Assembly (NCBI GenBank): GCA_000492175.2
Contig: CP097573.1
Span: 2,542,001-2,606,000 of the forward strand
Direction of reading: 5' to 3'
DNA from: Firmicutes bacterium ASF500
GTDB lineage: Bacteria > Bacillota > Clostridia > Oscillospirales > Oscillospiraceae
Length of the DNA stretch: 64,000 nt
Shown here: piece by piece, positions 18,778-26,427 of the stretch
How the letters are laid out: every line of letters starts with the position of its first letter
Position numbering within the stretch: the first letter of the stretch is position 1
Position numbers and translations under genes: made by a program
Notes under the pieces: model-generated
The model's database searches: none
Told to the model about the DNA's origin: nothing
The model's input: the letters and a program-made list of their open reading frames with translations, nothing else

Positions 18778-18846
18778 GTAGGGGCGGCCTGTGGCCGCCC
18801 GCTGGGAGCTGCGTGGGGGGTGCGGGCGGCCACAGGCCGCCCCTAC
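18778..18846. repeat. GTAGGGGCGGCC palindromic repeat (long form)
   Basis: GTAGGGGCGGCCTGTGGCCG and its inverted partner CGGCCACAGGCCGCCCCTAC surround a ~25-bp centre. A centre-less copy lies at 25788-25814. Confidence 0.8.
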
Positions 18847-18858
18847 AGACGCCGGCGT

Positions 18859-18940
18859 GTAGGGCGCGACGACCCCGGCGCGCCGTTCTCCCAAAGGCAC
18901 CCGCTCTCCGTGGACGGCGGGCCGGGTCGTCCCGCCCTAC
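18859..18940. repeat. GTAGGGCGCG palindromic repeat, copy 3
   Basis: The left arm is the CGCG type, the right arm the CGGG type (GGGCCGGGTCGTCCCGCCCTAC), and the centre is CACCCGCTCTCCGTGGACGG. The same asymmetric form occurs at 63368, and reversed at 25817, 29053, 29314 and 43510. Confidence 0.85.
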
Positions 18941-18997
18941 AAAGGGCTCAAAATCCTCGTTTGCTTCGCACATTTCGCCTGCGGGGACGAAGGTTTT

Positions 18998-20983
18998 TTA
19001 CTCCTCCTCCAGATACTGGTCGATGGCCCGGGCCAGGGCGGAGGCGACCTCGTCCACGCTCTGGCCGGAGACCTGACCGCCGGCGGCGGCGGCGTTGCCG
19101 CCGCCCCCCAGCTTCTCCAGAATAATCTGGACGTTGGTGTCCCCCATGGAGCGGCCGGAGATGTTCACCCGCTCGCCGTCGGGGGAGATGACAAAGGAGG
19201 CGTCGATGCCGATGATGTTCAGCAGCTCGTCCGCCGCCTGGGCGGCGGTGACCCGGCCCACGGGGTGGCTGGCCACGGCGATGGCGATATTGTTCTTATA
19301 GAGCTTGGCGTTCTGGATGATGGAGTACTTGGCGATGGTGCCCGCCAGGTCGTTCTGGAAGAGCTTTTTCACCTCGGCGGTGTCCGCCCCGGAGCGGCGG
19401 AGGAAGGCCGCGGCCTCAAAGGTACGGCCACCGGTGCGCATGGTGAAGTTTTTGGTGTCCAGCACGATGCCGGCCAGAAGGGCCTCGGCCTCCGCTCGGA
19501 GGAGGTGGGCGGGCTCCATCACGTACTGGAGCAGCTCGGTGACCAGCTCGGAGGCGGAGGAGGCGTAGGGCTCGTGGTAGTTCAGGGCCGCGCCCTCGAT
19601 ATAGGTGGCCGCCCGGCGGTGGTGGTCGATCACCGCCACCCGGTTGCAGGACTGGAGTACCTCCAGGGCCTGAACCTGCTCCGGGCGGTTGGTGTCCACC
19701 ACCACCACGAGAGACCGGCTGTCGGCGATAATCAGGGCCTCCTGGGCGGAGAGGAAGCAGTCGTGATACTCGGGCAGCTGGCTCAGCCGGTCGATGAGCT
19801 CCTGGGAGGGGGGACAGCCGGACTCCCGGATGATATGGGCGGGGACCCCGTTCTTCCGGCACAGGGCGCATACCCCGGCGGCGGCGCCGACGGCGTCGTT
19901 GTCCGCCTGCCGGTGGCCCATGATAAAGACCTGGGAGGAGTCGGACACCAGGGAGGACAGGGCGTTTGCCATGACCCGGCTCTTCACCTTGGTCCGCTTC
20001 TCCGTCTCCTTGGACCGGCCTCCGTAGAACTCGAAGGTGAACTTGTTGCGGATGACCGCCTGGTCGCCCCCTCGGGACAGGGCCATATCAATGGACAGGT
20101 TAGCGAAGTCCAGCAGCTCCCGGTAGCTGTCCCCGTCCTTGCCTATGCCGATGGACAGGGAGGCGTTCATCCCGCTGGGGTTGACCACCTGATGGACGGC
20201 GTCCAAAATGTCGAACTTCTCCTCCACGAATTTGGATAGGTAGCGCTCCTCAAAGATGAACAGGTAGCGCTCCCGCTGATAGCGGCGCAGGAAGCCCCCG
20301 GTGTGGGCCACCCACTTTTCCAGGCGGGAGTCGATCTCCGCCATGATGTTGGAGCGCTCGTTCTCGCTGAGGTTCTTCAAAAGGTCGTCGTAGTTGTCCA
20401 GCAGCAGCACCGCCGCCACCGGGCGGCTGTCCTGATACTTCTCCCGGGTGAGGGACAGCTCGGTGACATCCACCCAGTAGGTGGTGGCCAGAAAGCCGCC
20501 GCCGCGGCCTCCGGTGCGCACCAGATGGCCGAAGACCAGGAACCGCCGGCCGGCGTACTCCACCTCACCGGGGCACTGGCTCTTGCCCTCCATCAGCCAG
20601 TGAACGTCGAAGTTGGGGATCAGGGCGGACAGCTTGGCGTCGTACAGGTGCTCCCGCTGGTCGGAGAGCTTTAAAAAGCGGTCGTTGGTCCAGATGATGT
20701 CGTCGCTCTCCGGACGGAAGAGCACCATGGGCAGAGGGGAGTTGACCATGGTGTCCTTGGTGGCGGTGTCCACGGTGCCGGTGAAGTTGTCCAGATATTT
20801 GTTGATCTCCCTCCGCCTGCGCCGGGAGTCCTCCCGGCTGTACAGAGCCAGAGCGGCCACCACCGCCAGCTCAATCCCGGCCAGCGGCCAGGAGAAGGCG
20901 GCGGACAGCAGAGCAAAGACGGTCAAACAGATAAAATACAGCCGGAAGCTGGGCTGGAGCAGTTTGTTCAGCTTTCGGTTCAA
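18998..20983 (-). CDS. gdpP: Cyclic-di-AMP phosphodiesterase GdpP (DHH/DHHA1 family)
   Basis: A 661-aa membrane protein hydrolysing c-di-AMP to pApA, thereby controlling K+ and cell-wall homeostasis. Two N-terminal membrane segments (about 14-31 and 35-48) are followed by a PAS-like region, a degenerate GGDEF domain (around 185-320; SRGGDQ in place of the active motif), then the DHH domain with GHRQADND (356-363), VVDT (about 429) and DHHR (453-456), and DHHA1 with a GGGGNAAAAGG loop. It starts at TTG 20983 with GGGGGG ahead. It is the first gene of the leftward operon with rplI and dnaB. Confidence 0.95.
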   Translation of the reverse strand: MNRKLNKLLQPSFRLYFICLTVFALLSAAFSWPLAGIELAVVAALALYSREDSRRRRREINKYLDNFTGTVDTATKDTMVNSPLPMVLFRPESDDIIWTNDRFLKLSDQREHLYDAKLSALIPNFDVHWLMEGKSQCPGEVEYAGRRFLVFGHLVRTGGRGGGFLATTYWVDVTELSLTREKYQDSRPVAAVLLLDNYDDLLKNLSENERSNIMAEIDSRLEKWVAHTGGFLRRYQRERYLFIFEERYLSKFVEEKFDILDAVHQVVNPSGMNASLSIGIGKDGDSYRELLDFANLSIDMALSRGGDQAVIRNKFTFEFYGGRSKETEKRTKVKSRVMANALSSLVSDSSQVFIMGHRQADNDAVGAAAGVCALCRKNGVPAHIIRESGCPPSQELIDRLSQLPEYHDCFLSAQEALIIADSRSLVVVVDTNRPEQVQALEVLQSCNRVAVIDHHRRAATYIEGAALNYHEPYASSASELVTELLQYVMEPAHLLRAEAEALLAGIVLDTKNFTMRTGGRTFEAAAFLRRSGADTAEVKKLFQNDLAGTIAKYSIIQNAKLYKNNIAIAVASHPVGRVTAAQAADELLNIIGIDASFVISPDGERVNISGRSMGDTNVQIILEKLGGGGNAAAAGGQVSGQSVDEVASALARAIDQYLEEE

Positions 20984-21031
20984 GGAAACAGCCCCCCTCT
21001 CAGTGAATCGTATACAACAATAAGGTAGCTT

Positions 21032-21060
21032 ATTATATCAAATCACAGCGGGAAGTACAA
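21032..21060 (-). promoter_or_regulatory. Sigma-A promoter of the gdpP-rplI-dnaB-tilS-hpt-ftsH run
   Basis: On the minus strand, TTGTAC - 17 nt - TATAAT ends about 50 bp upstream of the gdpP start. No comparably good promoter was seen further down the run. Confidence 0.7.
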
Positions 21061-21082
21061 GCATAAAATGCCGCTCCGGGCC

Positions 21083-21110
21083 TTGACCGGAGGAAAAATG
21101 CTGTTATAAT
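21083..21110 (+). promoter_or_regulatory. Sigma-A promoter of ilvE
   Basis: TTGACC - 16 nt - TATAAT lies 37 bp before the ilvE start. It is divergent from the gdpP promoter, with the two -35 boxes about 22 bp apart. Confidence 0.75.
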
Positions 21111-21147
21111 ATAGGTTATCCTAAACTGGAAACAGGAGTGACCCGCT

Positions 21148-22209
21148 ATGGAAATCAAAATTACCCGCGCCGCGGCGCTGAAAGAGAAGCCCGATTCCTC
21201 CACCCTGGTGTTCGGCAAGGCCATGACCGACCATATGTTCATCGTGGACTACGACGCCGGCCAGGGCTGGCACGACCCCCGCGTCGTCCCCTACGGCCCC
21301 CTCCAGATCGACCCCGCCGCCAAGGTCCTGCACTACGGCGAGGAGATCTTCGAGGGCCTGAAGGCCTACCGCACCCAGGACGGCTCCATCCAGCTGTTCC
21401 GCCCCCGGGACAACATCGCCCGGATGAACCAGTCCGCCCAGCGGCTCTGCCTGCCTCAGATTCCCGAGGAGCTGGCCCTGGCCGGCATCACCGAGCTGGT
21501 GAAGGTGGAGCAGGACTGGGTACCCAGCGAGAAGGACACCTCCCTGTATATCCGGCCCTTCATGATCGGCCTGGACGCCGCTCTGGGCGTCCACTCCTCC
21601 CATCACGTGCAGTACATCGTGGTGGTCTGCCCCGTGGGAGCCTACTACCCCGAGGGGCTGAACCCGGTGAAGATTTATGTGGAGGAGAAAGACGTGCGGG
21701 CCGTCAAGGGCGGCATGGGCATGGCTAAGACGGGCGGCAACTACGCCGCCTCCCTCCGGGCCGGCGACCAGGCCGAGAAGGCGGGCTACAGCCAGGTGCT
21801 GTGGCTGGACGGCGTACACCGCAAGTTCATCGAAGAGGTGGGCTCCATGAACGTGATGTTCAAGGTGTCCGGCAAGATTATCACCCCCGACCTGAACGGC
21901 TCGGTGCTGGACGGCATCACCCGCCGGTCCTGCATCCAGCTGCTGAAGGACTGGGGCTATGAGGTGGAGGAGCGCCGCATCTCCGCCGAGGAGCTCTTTG
22001 AGGCCGCCGAAACCGGCGCGCTGGAGGAGGCCTGGGGCACCGGCACCGCCGCCGTGGTCTCCCCCATCGGCGAGCTGGCTATGGGGGACAAGAAGGTCAC
22101 CGTCTCCAACAACCAGATCGGCCAGATCACCCAGCGGCTCTACGACGAGCTCACCGGCATCCAGTGGGGCCGGGTGTCCGACCCCCACGACTGGATCATG
22201 AAGCTGTAA
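21148..22209 (+). CDS. ilvE: Branched-chain amino acid aminotransferase
   Basis: A 353-aa class IV PLP aminotransferase that interconverts Val/Leu/Ile with their 2-oxo acids and glutamate. The PLP lysine is in KGGMGMAKTGGNYA (about K194). LHYGEEIFEGLKAYR and EEVGSMNVMF are family blocks. AGGAG lies 10 nt before the ATG. It works with ilvD (30156) in branched-chain amino acid synthesis, although the two genes are 8 kb apart. Confidence 0.97.
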   Translation: MEIKITRAAALKEKPDSSTLVFGKAMTDHMFIVDYDAGQGWHDPRVVPYGPLQIDPAAKVLHYGEEIFEGLKAYRTQDGSIQLFRPRDNIARMNQSAQRLCLPQIPEELALAGITELVKVEQDWVPSEKDTSLYIRPFMIGLDAALGVHSSHHVQYIVVVCPVGAYYPEGLNPVKIYVEEKDVRAVKGGMGMAKTGGNYAASLRAGDQAEKAGYSQVLWLDGVHRKFIEEVGSMNVMFKVSGKIITPDLNGSVLDGITRRSCIQLLKDWGYEVEERRISAEELFEAAETGALEEAWGTGTAAVVSPIGELAMGDKKVTVSNNQIGQITQRLYDELTGIQWGRVSDPHDWIMKL

Positions 22210-22216
22210 ACACGCA

Positions 22217-22250
22217 AACCGGGACCCCTGACGGGGCCCCGGTTATTTTA
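22217..22250. terminator. Bidirectional terminator between ilvE and the XRE gene
   Basis: A 12-bp stem AACCGGGACCCC / GGGGCCCCGGTT with one A-C mismatch (22217-22228 with 22233-22244), followed by ATTTTAATCCCCTTTT. It lies between convergent genes. Confidence 0.75.
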
Positions 22251-22916
22251 ATCCCCTTTTCTGCCCTGGCTCCACAGCACATAGGCCAGGACCAGCCCGC
22301 CCACGACCATCACAATCCCGATGACCAGAATGAGGGTGGAGAAGCCCAGGAAAAAGCTCTGGACTCCGGAGAAGGGGGAGGCCTGGGGGGCGGCGCCCAG
22401 GGCGTCCATCACGGCTCCCTCCAGCTCGGGCGGGCCGCTGTAGCTCCAGCCCATGCCGCCCATGCCCATACCGCCCATGCCCATACCGCCCATCATCTGG
22501 CTGGAGGCGGCGAACATGCTGCCAAATCCCCACCGGGCGATTATCCCCACCAGGGTCACCCCCGCCCCCTGGAGGGCCAGGTATATGCCGGCCAGCCAGC
22601 CCCACCGGCGGACCATTCTCCCGATGAAGCCGGGGAGGTTGTCAAGCTGTCCCCGCGGAGGCGGGGGAGGCGGGGGAGGCGTCTGGGACTCGGCGGGGGG
22701 CGCGGCCCGCTCCGGCTCCTCGCCGTCGTTGAGCAGGTGGTCGGTGGTGACGCCGAAGGCCTTGGACAGCGCCAGCAGCTTGCCGATATCGGGGGCCGCC
22801 TCCCCCAGCTCCCACTTGCTCACCGCCTGACGGGACACGCCCGCCTGCGCGGCCAGCTCCTCCTGAGACATCCGCTTCGCCCGGCGGTAATAGGCGATCT
22901 TTTCATTTAATTTCAT
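22248..22916 (-). CDS. XRE-family HTH protein with C-terminal membrane segments
   Basis: 222 aa from the ATG at 22916; upstream in-frame codons run into a leader hairpin and are not needed. Residues 1-65 form a Cro/CI-type HTH (MSQEELAAQAGVSRQAVSKWELGEAAPD). A Pro-rich linker with eight consecutive prolines follows, then two hydrophobic segments (about 105-130 and 185-215) separated by a Met/Gly-rich stretch (GGMGMGGMGMGG). This layout suggests a membrane-tethered regulator; ligand and targets are unknown. It is convergent with ilvE. Confidence 0.85.
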   Translation of the reverse strand: MKLNEKIAYYRRAKRMSQEELAAQAGVSRQAVSKWELGEAAPDIGKLLALSKAFGVTTDHLLNDGEEPERAAPPAESQTPPPPPPPPRGQLDNLPGFIGRMVRRWGWLAGIYLALQGAGVTLVGIIARWGFGSMFAASSQMMGGMGMGGMGMGGMGWSYSGPPELEGAVMDALGAAPQASPFSGVQSFFLGFSTLILVIGIVMVVGGLVLAYVLWSQGRKGD

Positions 22917-22951
22917 ACCTGGTCCCCTTTCTTCAAATCCCGAAATCAATG

Positions 22952-22977
22952 TACCCCCGCCCCGGAGGGCGGGGGTA
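22952..22977 (-). other. GC-rich hairpin in the 5' leader of the XRE gene
   Basis: A perfect 11-bp stem, TACCCCCGCCC with GGGCGGGGGTA, around CGGA. It lies 35 bp upstream of the XRE start and has no T-tract on the minus strand, so it could be a 5' UTR structure rather than a terminator. A TATAGT -10-like hexamer precedes it on the minus strand without a clear -35. Confidence 0.45.
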
Positions 22978-23038
22978 TCCTGTTGTCTACTATAGCGGAA
23001 AAGGCGGTTGCATTCCACCAGGGAGAGCTGGAACCTTT

Positions 23039-23055
23039 CGCAACCACCGGTTGCG
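23039..23055 (-). other. Small hairpin just 3' of the lysozyme gene
   Basis: CGCAACC-ACC-GGTTGCG, a perfect 7-bp stem 7 bp beyond the GH25 stop codon. No T-tract follows on the minus strand, so terminator function is doubtful. Confidence 0.35.
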
Positions 23056-23062
23056 GCGGGCG

Positions 23063-24001
23063 TTATTGCAGGGCGGACCAGTCGGTAAGGCAGATATTCA
23101 GGTCAACGTTGCCCGGAATGCCGTCCACATAGCCGGAGCTGGAGTACTGCCACATATCGAAGTGATAGCGGAAGGTGGTGGGGGCGCTGTTCCGGGTGTA
23201 GTTAGCCAGCCAGAAGGCGGGGTAGTCCCGGAGCTGGCCCAGGAGGAGCCCGCCGTTATAGACCTTGTTGGGGCTTCCGTAGGTCATGGGGATGTAGCCC
23301 GCCTCCTGGACGACCTCGCAGAAAGCCCGGGCGCAGGCGGTGGTGGTCTCGCCGTCGATGAAGCGGGTGCGGGCATCGTCTGCGGCGGGCTTCTCCCAGT
23401 CGAAGACCACAGGGTAAGTAATGGGATAGCCGCTGATCCAGGCCAGGAGCTGATGGGCCTCCTCCCGGGCCTCCTCAGGGGTAATGGCCTGGGAGTAGAA
23501 ATACACTCCCACCTGGAGGCCGTTGGCCAGAGCACCCTGGATGTTCTGGTCAAAGTAGGCGTCCTTGTTGATGGACCCGGCGGTGTAGCCCCGGTAGCCC
23601 GCCCGGATCATGGCGAAGTCCATCCCGGACCGGGCCACCCGGCTCCAGTCAATGTCCTTCTGGTGGGAGGAGACATCCACCCCCCGGAAGCTGGGCCCCG
23701 CCGTGTAGGAGAGGTAGCCGTTCTGGTCCAGCACAAAGCACTCGCTGAGGTAGCTGTTGGGGGGGATGGGGCCGCTCTCCGGGGTGTCGGGGACCAGGAA
23801 GTTGTCGCCGTCGTCCCACACCGCCGCCGCCACCCGGCCGGGCTGTCCGTTCCGGCTGGCCCACCCGGCGGGTACGGTTATTTCAGGCTGGCTGGGCAGA
23901 ACGGGCTGGTCGCTGTAGTCGGCCTCAGCGGCCTGGGCCGGAATCAGGCTGGCCGTCAGAACCAGCGCCGCCATTCCTGCGGTAAGCTTGCTTTTTTTCA
24001 T
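23063..24001 (-). CDS. Secreted GH25 lysozyme (1,4-beta-N-acetylmuramidase)
   Basis: 312 aa with a signal peptide (about 1-24: KK followed by a hydrophobic core and AQA-A). The GH25 domain starts at GVDVSSHQKDIDW and carries FAMIRAGYRGYT, GVYFYSQA, the catalytic-type YPVVFDWEKP and the C-terminal FDMWQYSSSGYVDGIPGNVDLN. About 90 residues between signal and catalytic domain match no domain I recognise. It cleaves peptidoglycan outside the membrane. It begins 24 bp after the prfC stop with no promoter visible in the gap, so it is probably co-transcribed with prfC. Confidence 0.93.
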   Translation of the reverse strand: MKKSKLTAGMAALVLTASLIPAQAAEADYSDQPVLPSQPEITVPAGWASRNGQPGRVAAAVWDDGDNFLVPDTPESGPIPPNSYLSECFVLDQNGYLSYTAGPSFRGVDVSSHQKDIDWSRVARSGMDFAMIRAGYRGYTAGSINKDAYFDQNIQGALANGLQVGVYFYSQAITPEEAREEAHQLLAWISGYPITYPVVFDWEKPAADDARTRFIDGETTTACARAFCEVVQEAGYIPMTYGSPNKVYNGGLLLGQLRDYPAFWLANYTRNSAPTTFRYHFDMWQYSSSGYVDGIPGNVDLNICLTDWSALQ

Positions 24002-24025
24002 AAATACCTCACTCTCTTTTGTTCG

Positions 24026-25633
24026 TTAAAACTTCGCGCCGCCGAACTCGGCCAGCTTGAGGCCCTGGTTCCGGTCGGTCACCCACTGGATGGACCACTG
24101 GGAGGCGAACAGCAGCAGCTGATTGCCTTTGTAGTCCTCCACCAGCTTGGCGTCGTTGGGGAGCAGCAGGTCCTCCTCCTTCAGGGGCGGGGCCTCCTCG
24201 TCCTCCTTGACGATCCACCGCAGATACTCGAAGGGCAGGCCCTCCTTGTACAGCTCCACGTTGTACTCCGACCGTAGGCGGTATTCCAGCACGTCAAATT
24301 GCAGGGTGCCCACCACGCCCACGATCACTTCCTCCATGCCGGAGTAGGGGGTCTTGAAGATCTGAATGGCTCCCTCCTGGGCGATCTGCTCCACGCCCTT
24401 GAGGAACTGTTTGCGCTTCATGGTGTCGATGGAACGGATGCGCTCAAAGTGCTCCGGGGCGAAGGTGGGGATGGGGTCGAAGGCGAATTTCTTTCCCGGG
24501 GCGCACAGGGTATCGCCGATGGAGAAGATGCCCGGATCGAACACACCGATGATGTCCCCGGCGTAGGCCTCCTCAATGATCTCCCGCTCCGCCGCCATCA
24601 GCTGTTGGGGCCGGGACAGACGAATTTTCTTGTTCCCCTGGAGGTGGTAGACCTCCTTCTCCGCCTCAAACTTCCCCGACACCACCCGCATAAAGGCGAT
24701 GCGGTCCCGGTGGGCCTTGTTCATGTTGGCCTGGATTTTGAAGACGAAGGCGGAGAAGTCGCCGTCGAAGGCGTCGATGACCTCGTCTCCCGCCTTCCGG
24801 GCCAGGGGGGCGGTGGTCATGCGGAGGAACTCCTCCAGAAAGGGCTCCACACCGAAGTTGGTGAGGGCGGAGCCGAAAAACACCGGCGACAGCCTGCCGT
24901 GGCGCACCCGGTCCAGGTCAAAGTCGCAGGAGGCTCCGTCCAGCAGCTCGATCTCGTCCACCAGCTGGTCCCGCCTCCCCGCGCCGATGAGGTCGGCCAG
25001 GGCGGGGTCGTCGGGCTCGATCTGGGTGGCGGTGGCCGCCTTGGCGTTGGTGTTGGAGGTGAAGTGGATTACCTTCCGGTTCTGCCGGTCATAGACCCCC
25101 TTGAATTCCTTGCCGCAGCCGATGGGCCAGTTCATGGCGTAGGTGTCGATACCCAGCTCGTGCTCCAGCTCCTCGCACAGCTCGAAGGGGTCCCGGGCCT
25201 CCCGGTCCATCTTGTTGATAAAGGTGAAGATGGGGATGTCCCGCATGGCGCACACCTTGAACAGCTTCCGGGTCTGGGCCTCCACGCCCTTGGCCGCGTC
25301 AATGACCATCACCGCGCTGTCAGCGGCCATCAGGGTGCGGTAGGTGTCCTCGGAGAAGTCCTGGTGGCCGGGGGTGTCCAGGATGTTGATGCAGAAGCCC
25401 TCGTATTGGAACTGCATCACCGAGGAGGTCACCGAGATGCCGCGCTGCTTCTCAATCTCCATCCAGTCCGACGTGGCGGCCCGGGTGTTCTTCTTGCCCT
25501 TCACCTGCCCCGCCTGGGCGATGGCCCCGCCGTAGAGCAGGAATTTTTCCGTCAGGGTGGTCTTGCCCGCGTCCGGGTGGGAGATAATGGCAAAGGTCCT
25601 CCGGCGCTTGATTTCCGCTTCGTAATTTGACAA
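24026..25633 (-). CDS. prfC: Peptide chain release factor 3
   Basis: A translational GTPase that removes RF1/RF2 from the ribosome after termination. G1 is SHPDAGKT (residues 18-25), followed by the switch II DTPGHQDFSEDTYR and G4 NKMD; the C-terminal domains are RF3-type. The longest frame uses GTG 25651, but that codon overlaps the Shine-Dalgarno AGGGAG. TTG at 25633, 8 nt downstream, gives MSNYEAEIKRRRTFAIISHPD, the usual N-terminus, and 535 aa. Confidence 0.96.
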   Translation of the reverse strand: MSNYEAEIKRRRTFAIISHPDAGKTTLTEKFLLYGGAIAQAGQVKGKKNTRAATSDWMEIEKQRGISVTSSVMQFQYEGFCINILDTPGHQDFSEDTYRTLMAADSAVMVIDAAKGVEAQTRKLFKVCAMRDIPIFTFINKMDREARDPFELCEELEHELGIDTYAMNWPIGCGKEFKGVYDRQNRKVIHFTSNTNAKAATATQIEPDDPALADLIGAGRRDQLVDEIELLDGASCDFDLDRVRHGRLSPVFFGSALTNFGVEPFLEEFLRMTTAPLARKAGDEVIDAFDGDFSAFVFKIQANMNKAHRDRIAFMRVVSGKFEAEKEVYHLQGNKKIRLSRPQQLMAAEREIIEEAYAGDIIGVFDPGIFSIGDTLCAPGKKFAFDPIPTFAPEHFERIRSIDTMKRKQFLKGVEQIAQEGAIQIFKTPYSGMEEVIVGVVGTLQFDVLEYRLRSEYNVELYKEGLPFEYLRWIVKEDEEAPPLKEEDLLLPNDAKLVEDYKGNQLLLFASQWSIQWVTDRNQGLKLAEFGGAKF

Positions 25634-25717
25634 AAGGGTCCACTCCCTCACTTATTTCATACTCGCCTGCCTCCGCCCCCAGGGCAGAGACAGCAGATTT
25701 TTCTTCTTTGACAGATT

Positions 25718-25746
25718 ATTGTACCATAAGACGGCTGAGGTAGCAA
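25718..25746 (-). promoter_or_regulatory. Promoter of prfC
   Basis: On the minus strand, TTGCTA - 17 nt - TACAAT, about 85 bp upstream of the prfC start. Confidence 0.6.
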
Positions 25747-25787
25747 GAAAAAAATCCGCTTGGGAGTGTCCCATTCGCGGATTTCAT

Positions 25788-25814
25788 GTAGGGGCGGCCA
25801 CAGGCCGCCCCTAC
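25788..25814. repeat. GTAGGGGCGGCC palindromic repeat (short form)
   Basis: GTAGGGGCGGCC-ACA-GGCCGCCCCTAC is a perfect 12-bp inverted repeat and the centre-less version of the element at 18778-18846. It abuts the next repeat. Confidence 0.8.
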
Positions 25815-25816
25815 AA

Positions 25817-25897
25817 GTAGGGCGGGACGACCCCGGCCCGCCGTCCACGGAGAGTAGGTGCCCTCGGGGGACGGCGCGCCGGGTCGTCGCGCCCTAC
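25817..25897. repeat. GTAGGGCGGG/CGCG palindromic repeat, copy 4
   Basis: Left arm is the CGGG type, right arm the CGCG type, with a CCACGGAGAG...CCCTCGGGGG centre. It is the same asymmetric element as copy 3 in reverse orientation. It ends 11 bp before the -35 of the GntR operon. Confidence 0.85.
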
Positions 25898-25907
25898 AAA
25901 AAACCTC

Positions 25908-25936
25908 TTGACAAACCGGCGCACTGGCGCTATACT
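25908..25936 (+). promoter_or_regulatory. Sigma-A promoter of the GntR-ABC operon
   Basis: TTGACA - 17 nt - TATACT, close to consensus. A perfect operator-like inverted repeat begins at the next base. Confidence 0.85.
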
Positions 25937-25957
25937 GTGTATATAGTATATATACAC
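25937..25957 (+). promoter_or_regulatory. Operator for the YtrA-type GntR repressor
   Basis: GTGTATATA-GTA-TATATACAC, a perfect 9-bp inverted repeat directly after the -10, covering the likely start site. GTGTA...TACAC ends are typical of YtrA-subfamily operators. Autorepression is inferred. Confidence 0.7.
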
Positions 25958-26046
25958 TAAATCCAACATGACAGTAAGAGGCTCCGGCGCGGGACCGTGC
26001 GCAGGCTTGCAGCTGGGGGCTTCGGGCTGTTGAAAGGCGGGACGAA

Positions 26047-26427
26047 TTGGATATCATATTGAGTAACGCCAGCGGAAAGCCCATCTATGAGCAGATCTCC
26101 GACCAGGTGAAGGAGCAGATCATGTCCGGCGCGCTGTCGGCGGGGGACGCCCTGCCGTCGATGCGGCTGCTGGCAAAGGAGCTGCGCATCTCGGTCATTA
26201 CCACCAAGCGGGCCTATGAGGAGCTGGAGCGGGACGGCTTTCTGGAGAACGTCCCGGGCAAGGGCTGTTTTGTTGCCCCCCAGAACCGGGAGCTCCTACG
26301 GGAGGCCCAGCTGCGGAAAGTGGAGGAACGGCTGTCTCAGGCGGTGGAGGAGGCCCGAAAGGGGGCCTTTCCCCTGGAGGAGCTCCACGAGATGCTTGAC
26401 TTATTATATAAAGGTGAGGAGCTATGA
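26047..26427 (+). CDS. GntR-family transcriptional regulator, YtrA subfamily
   Basis: 126 aa. Residues ~10-75 form the GntR winged helix (PIYEQISDQVKEQIMSGALSAGDALPSMRLLAKELRISVITTKRAYEELERDGF), followed by only ~50 residues, mostly helical, which may dimerise. The short tail with no effector domain defines the YtrA subfamily, which usually controls linked ABC transporters. It starts at TTG after GGCGGGA. Its stop overlaps the ATG of the ATPase gene by 4 bp, giving translational coupling. Confidence 0.93.
   Translation: MDIILSNASGKPIYEQISDQVKEQIMSGALSAGDALPSMRLLAKELRISVITTKRAYEELERDGFLENVPGKGCFVAPQNRELLREAQLRKVEERLSQAVEEARKGAFPLEELHEMLDLLYKGEEL

Noticed and set aside
21121..22188. 355-aa minus-strand ORF opposite ilvE and similar antisense ORFs at 13640-14824, 15262-16668, 16902-18155, 24299-25630, 39878-41077, 43684-44748, 48943-50406, 52445-53746, 54966-56414, 56468-57886, 60511-61794 and 62101-63480
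   Set aside because: Each lies exactly antisense to a confidently assigned gene and has shadow composition (His/Gly/Gln/Val-rich, no motifs).
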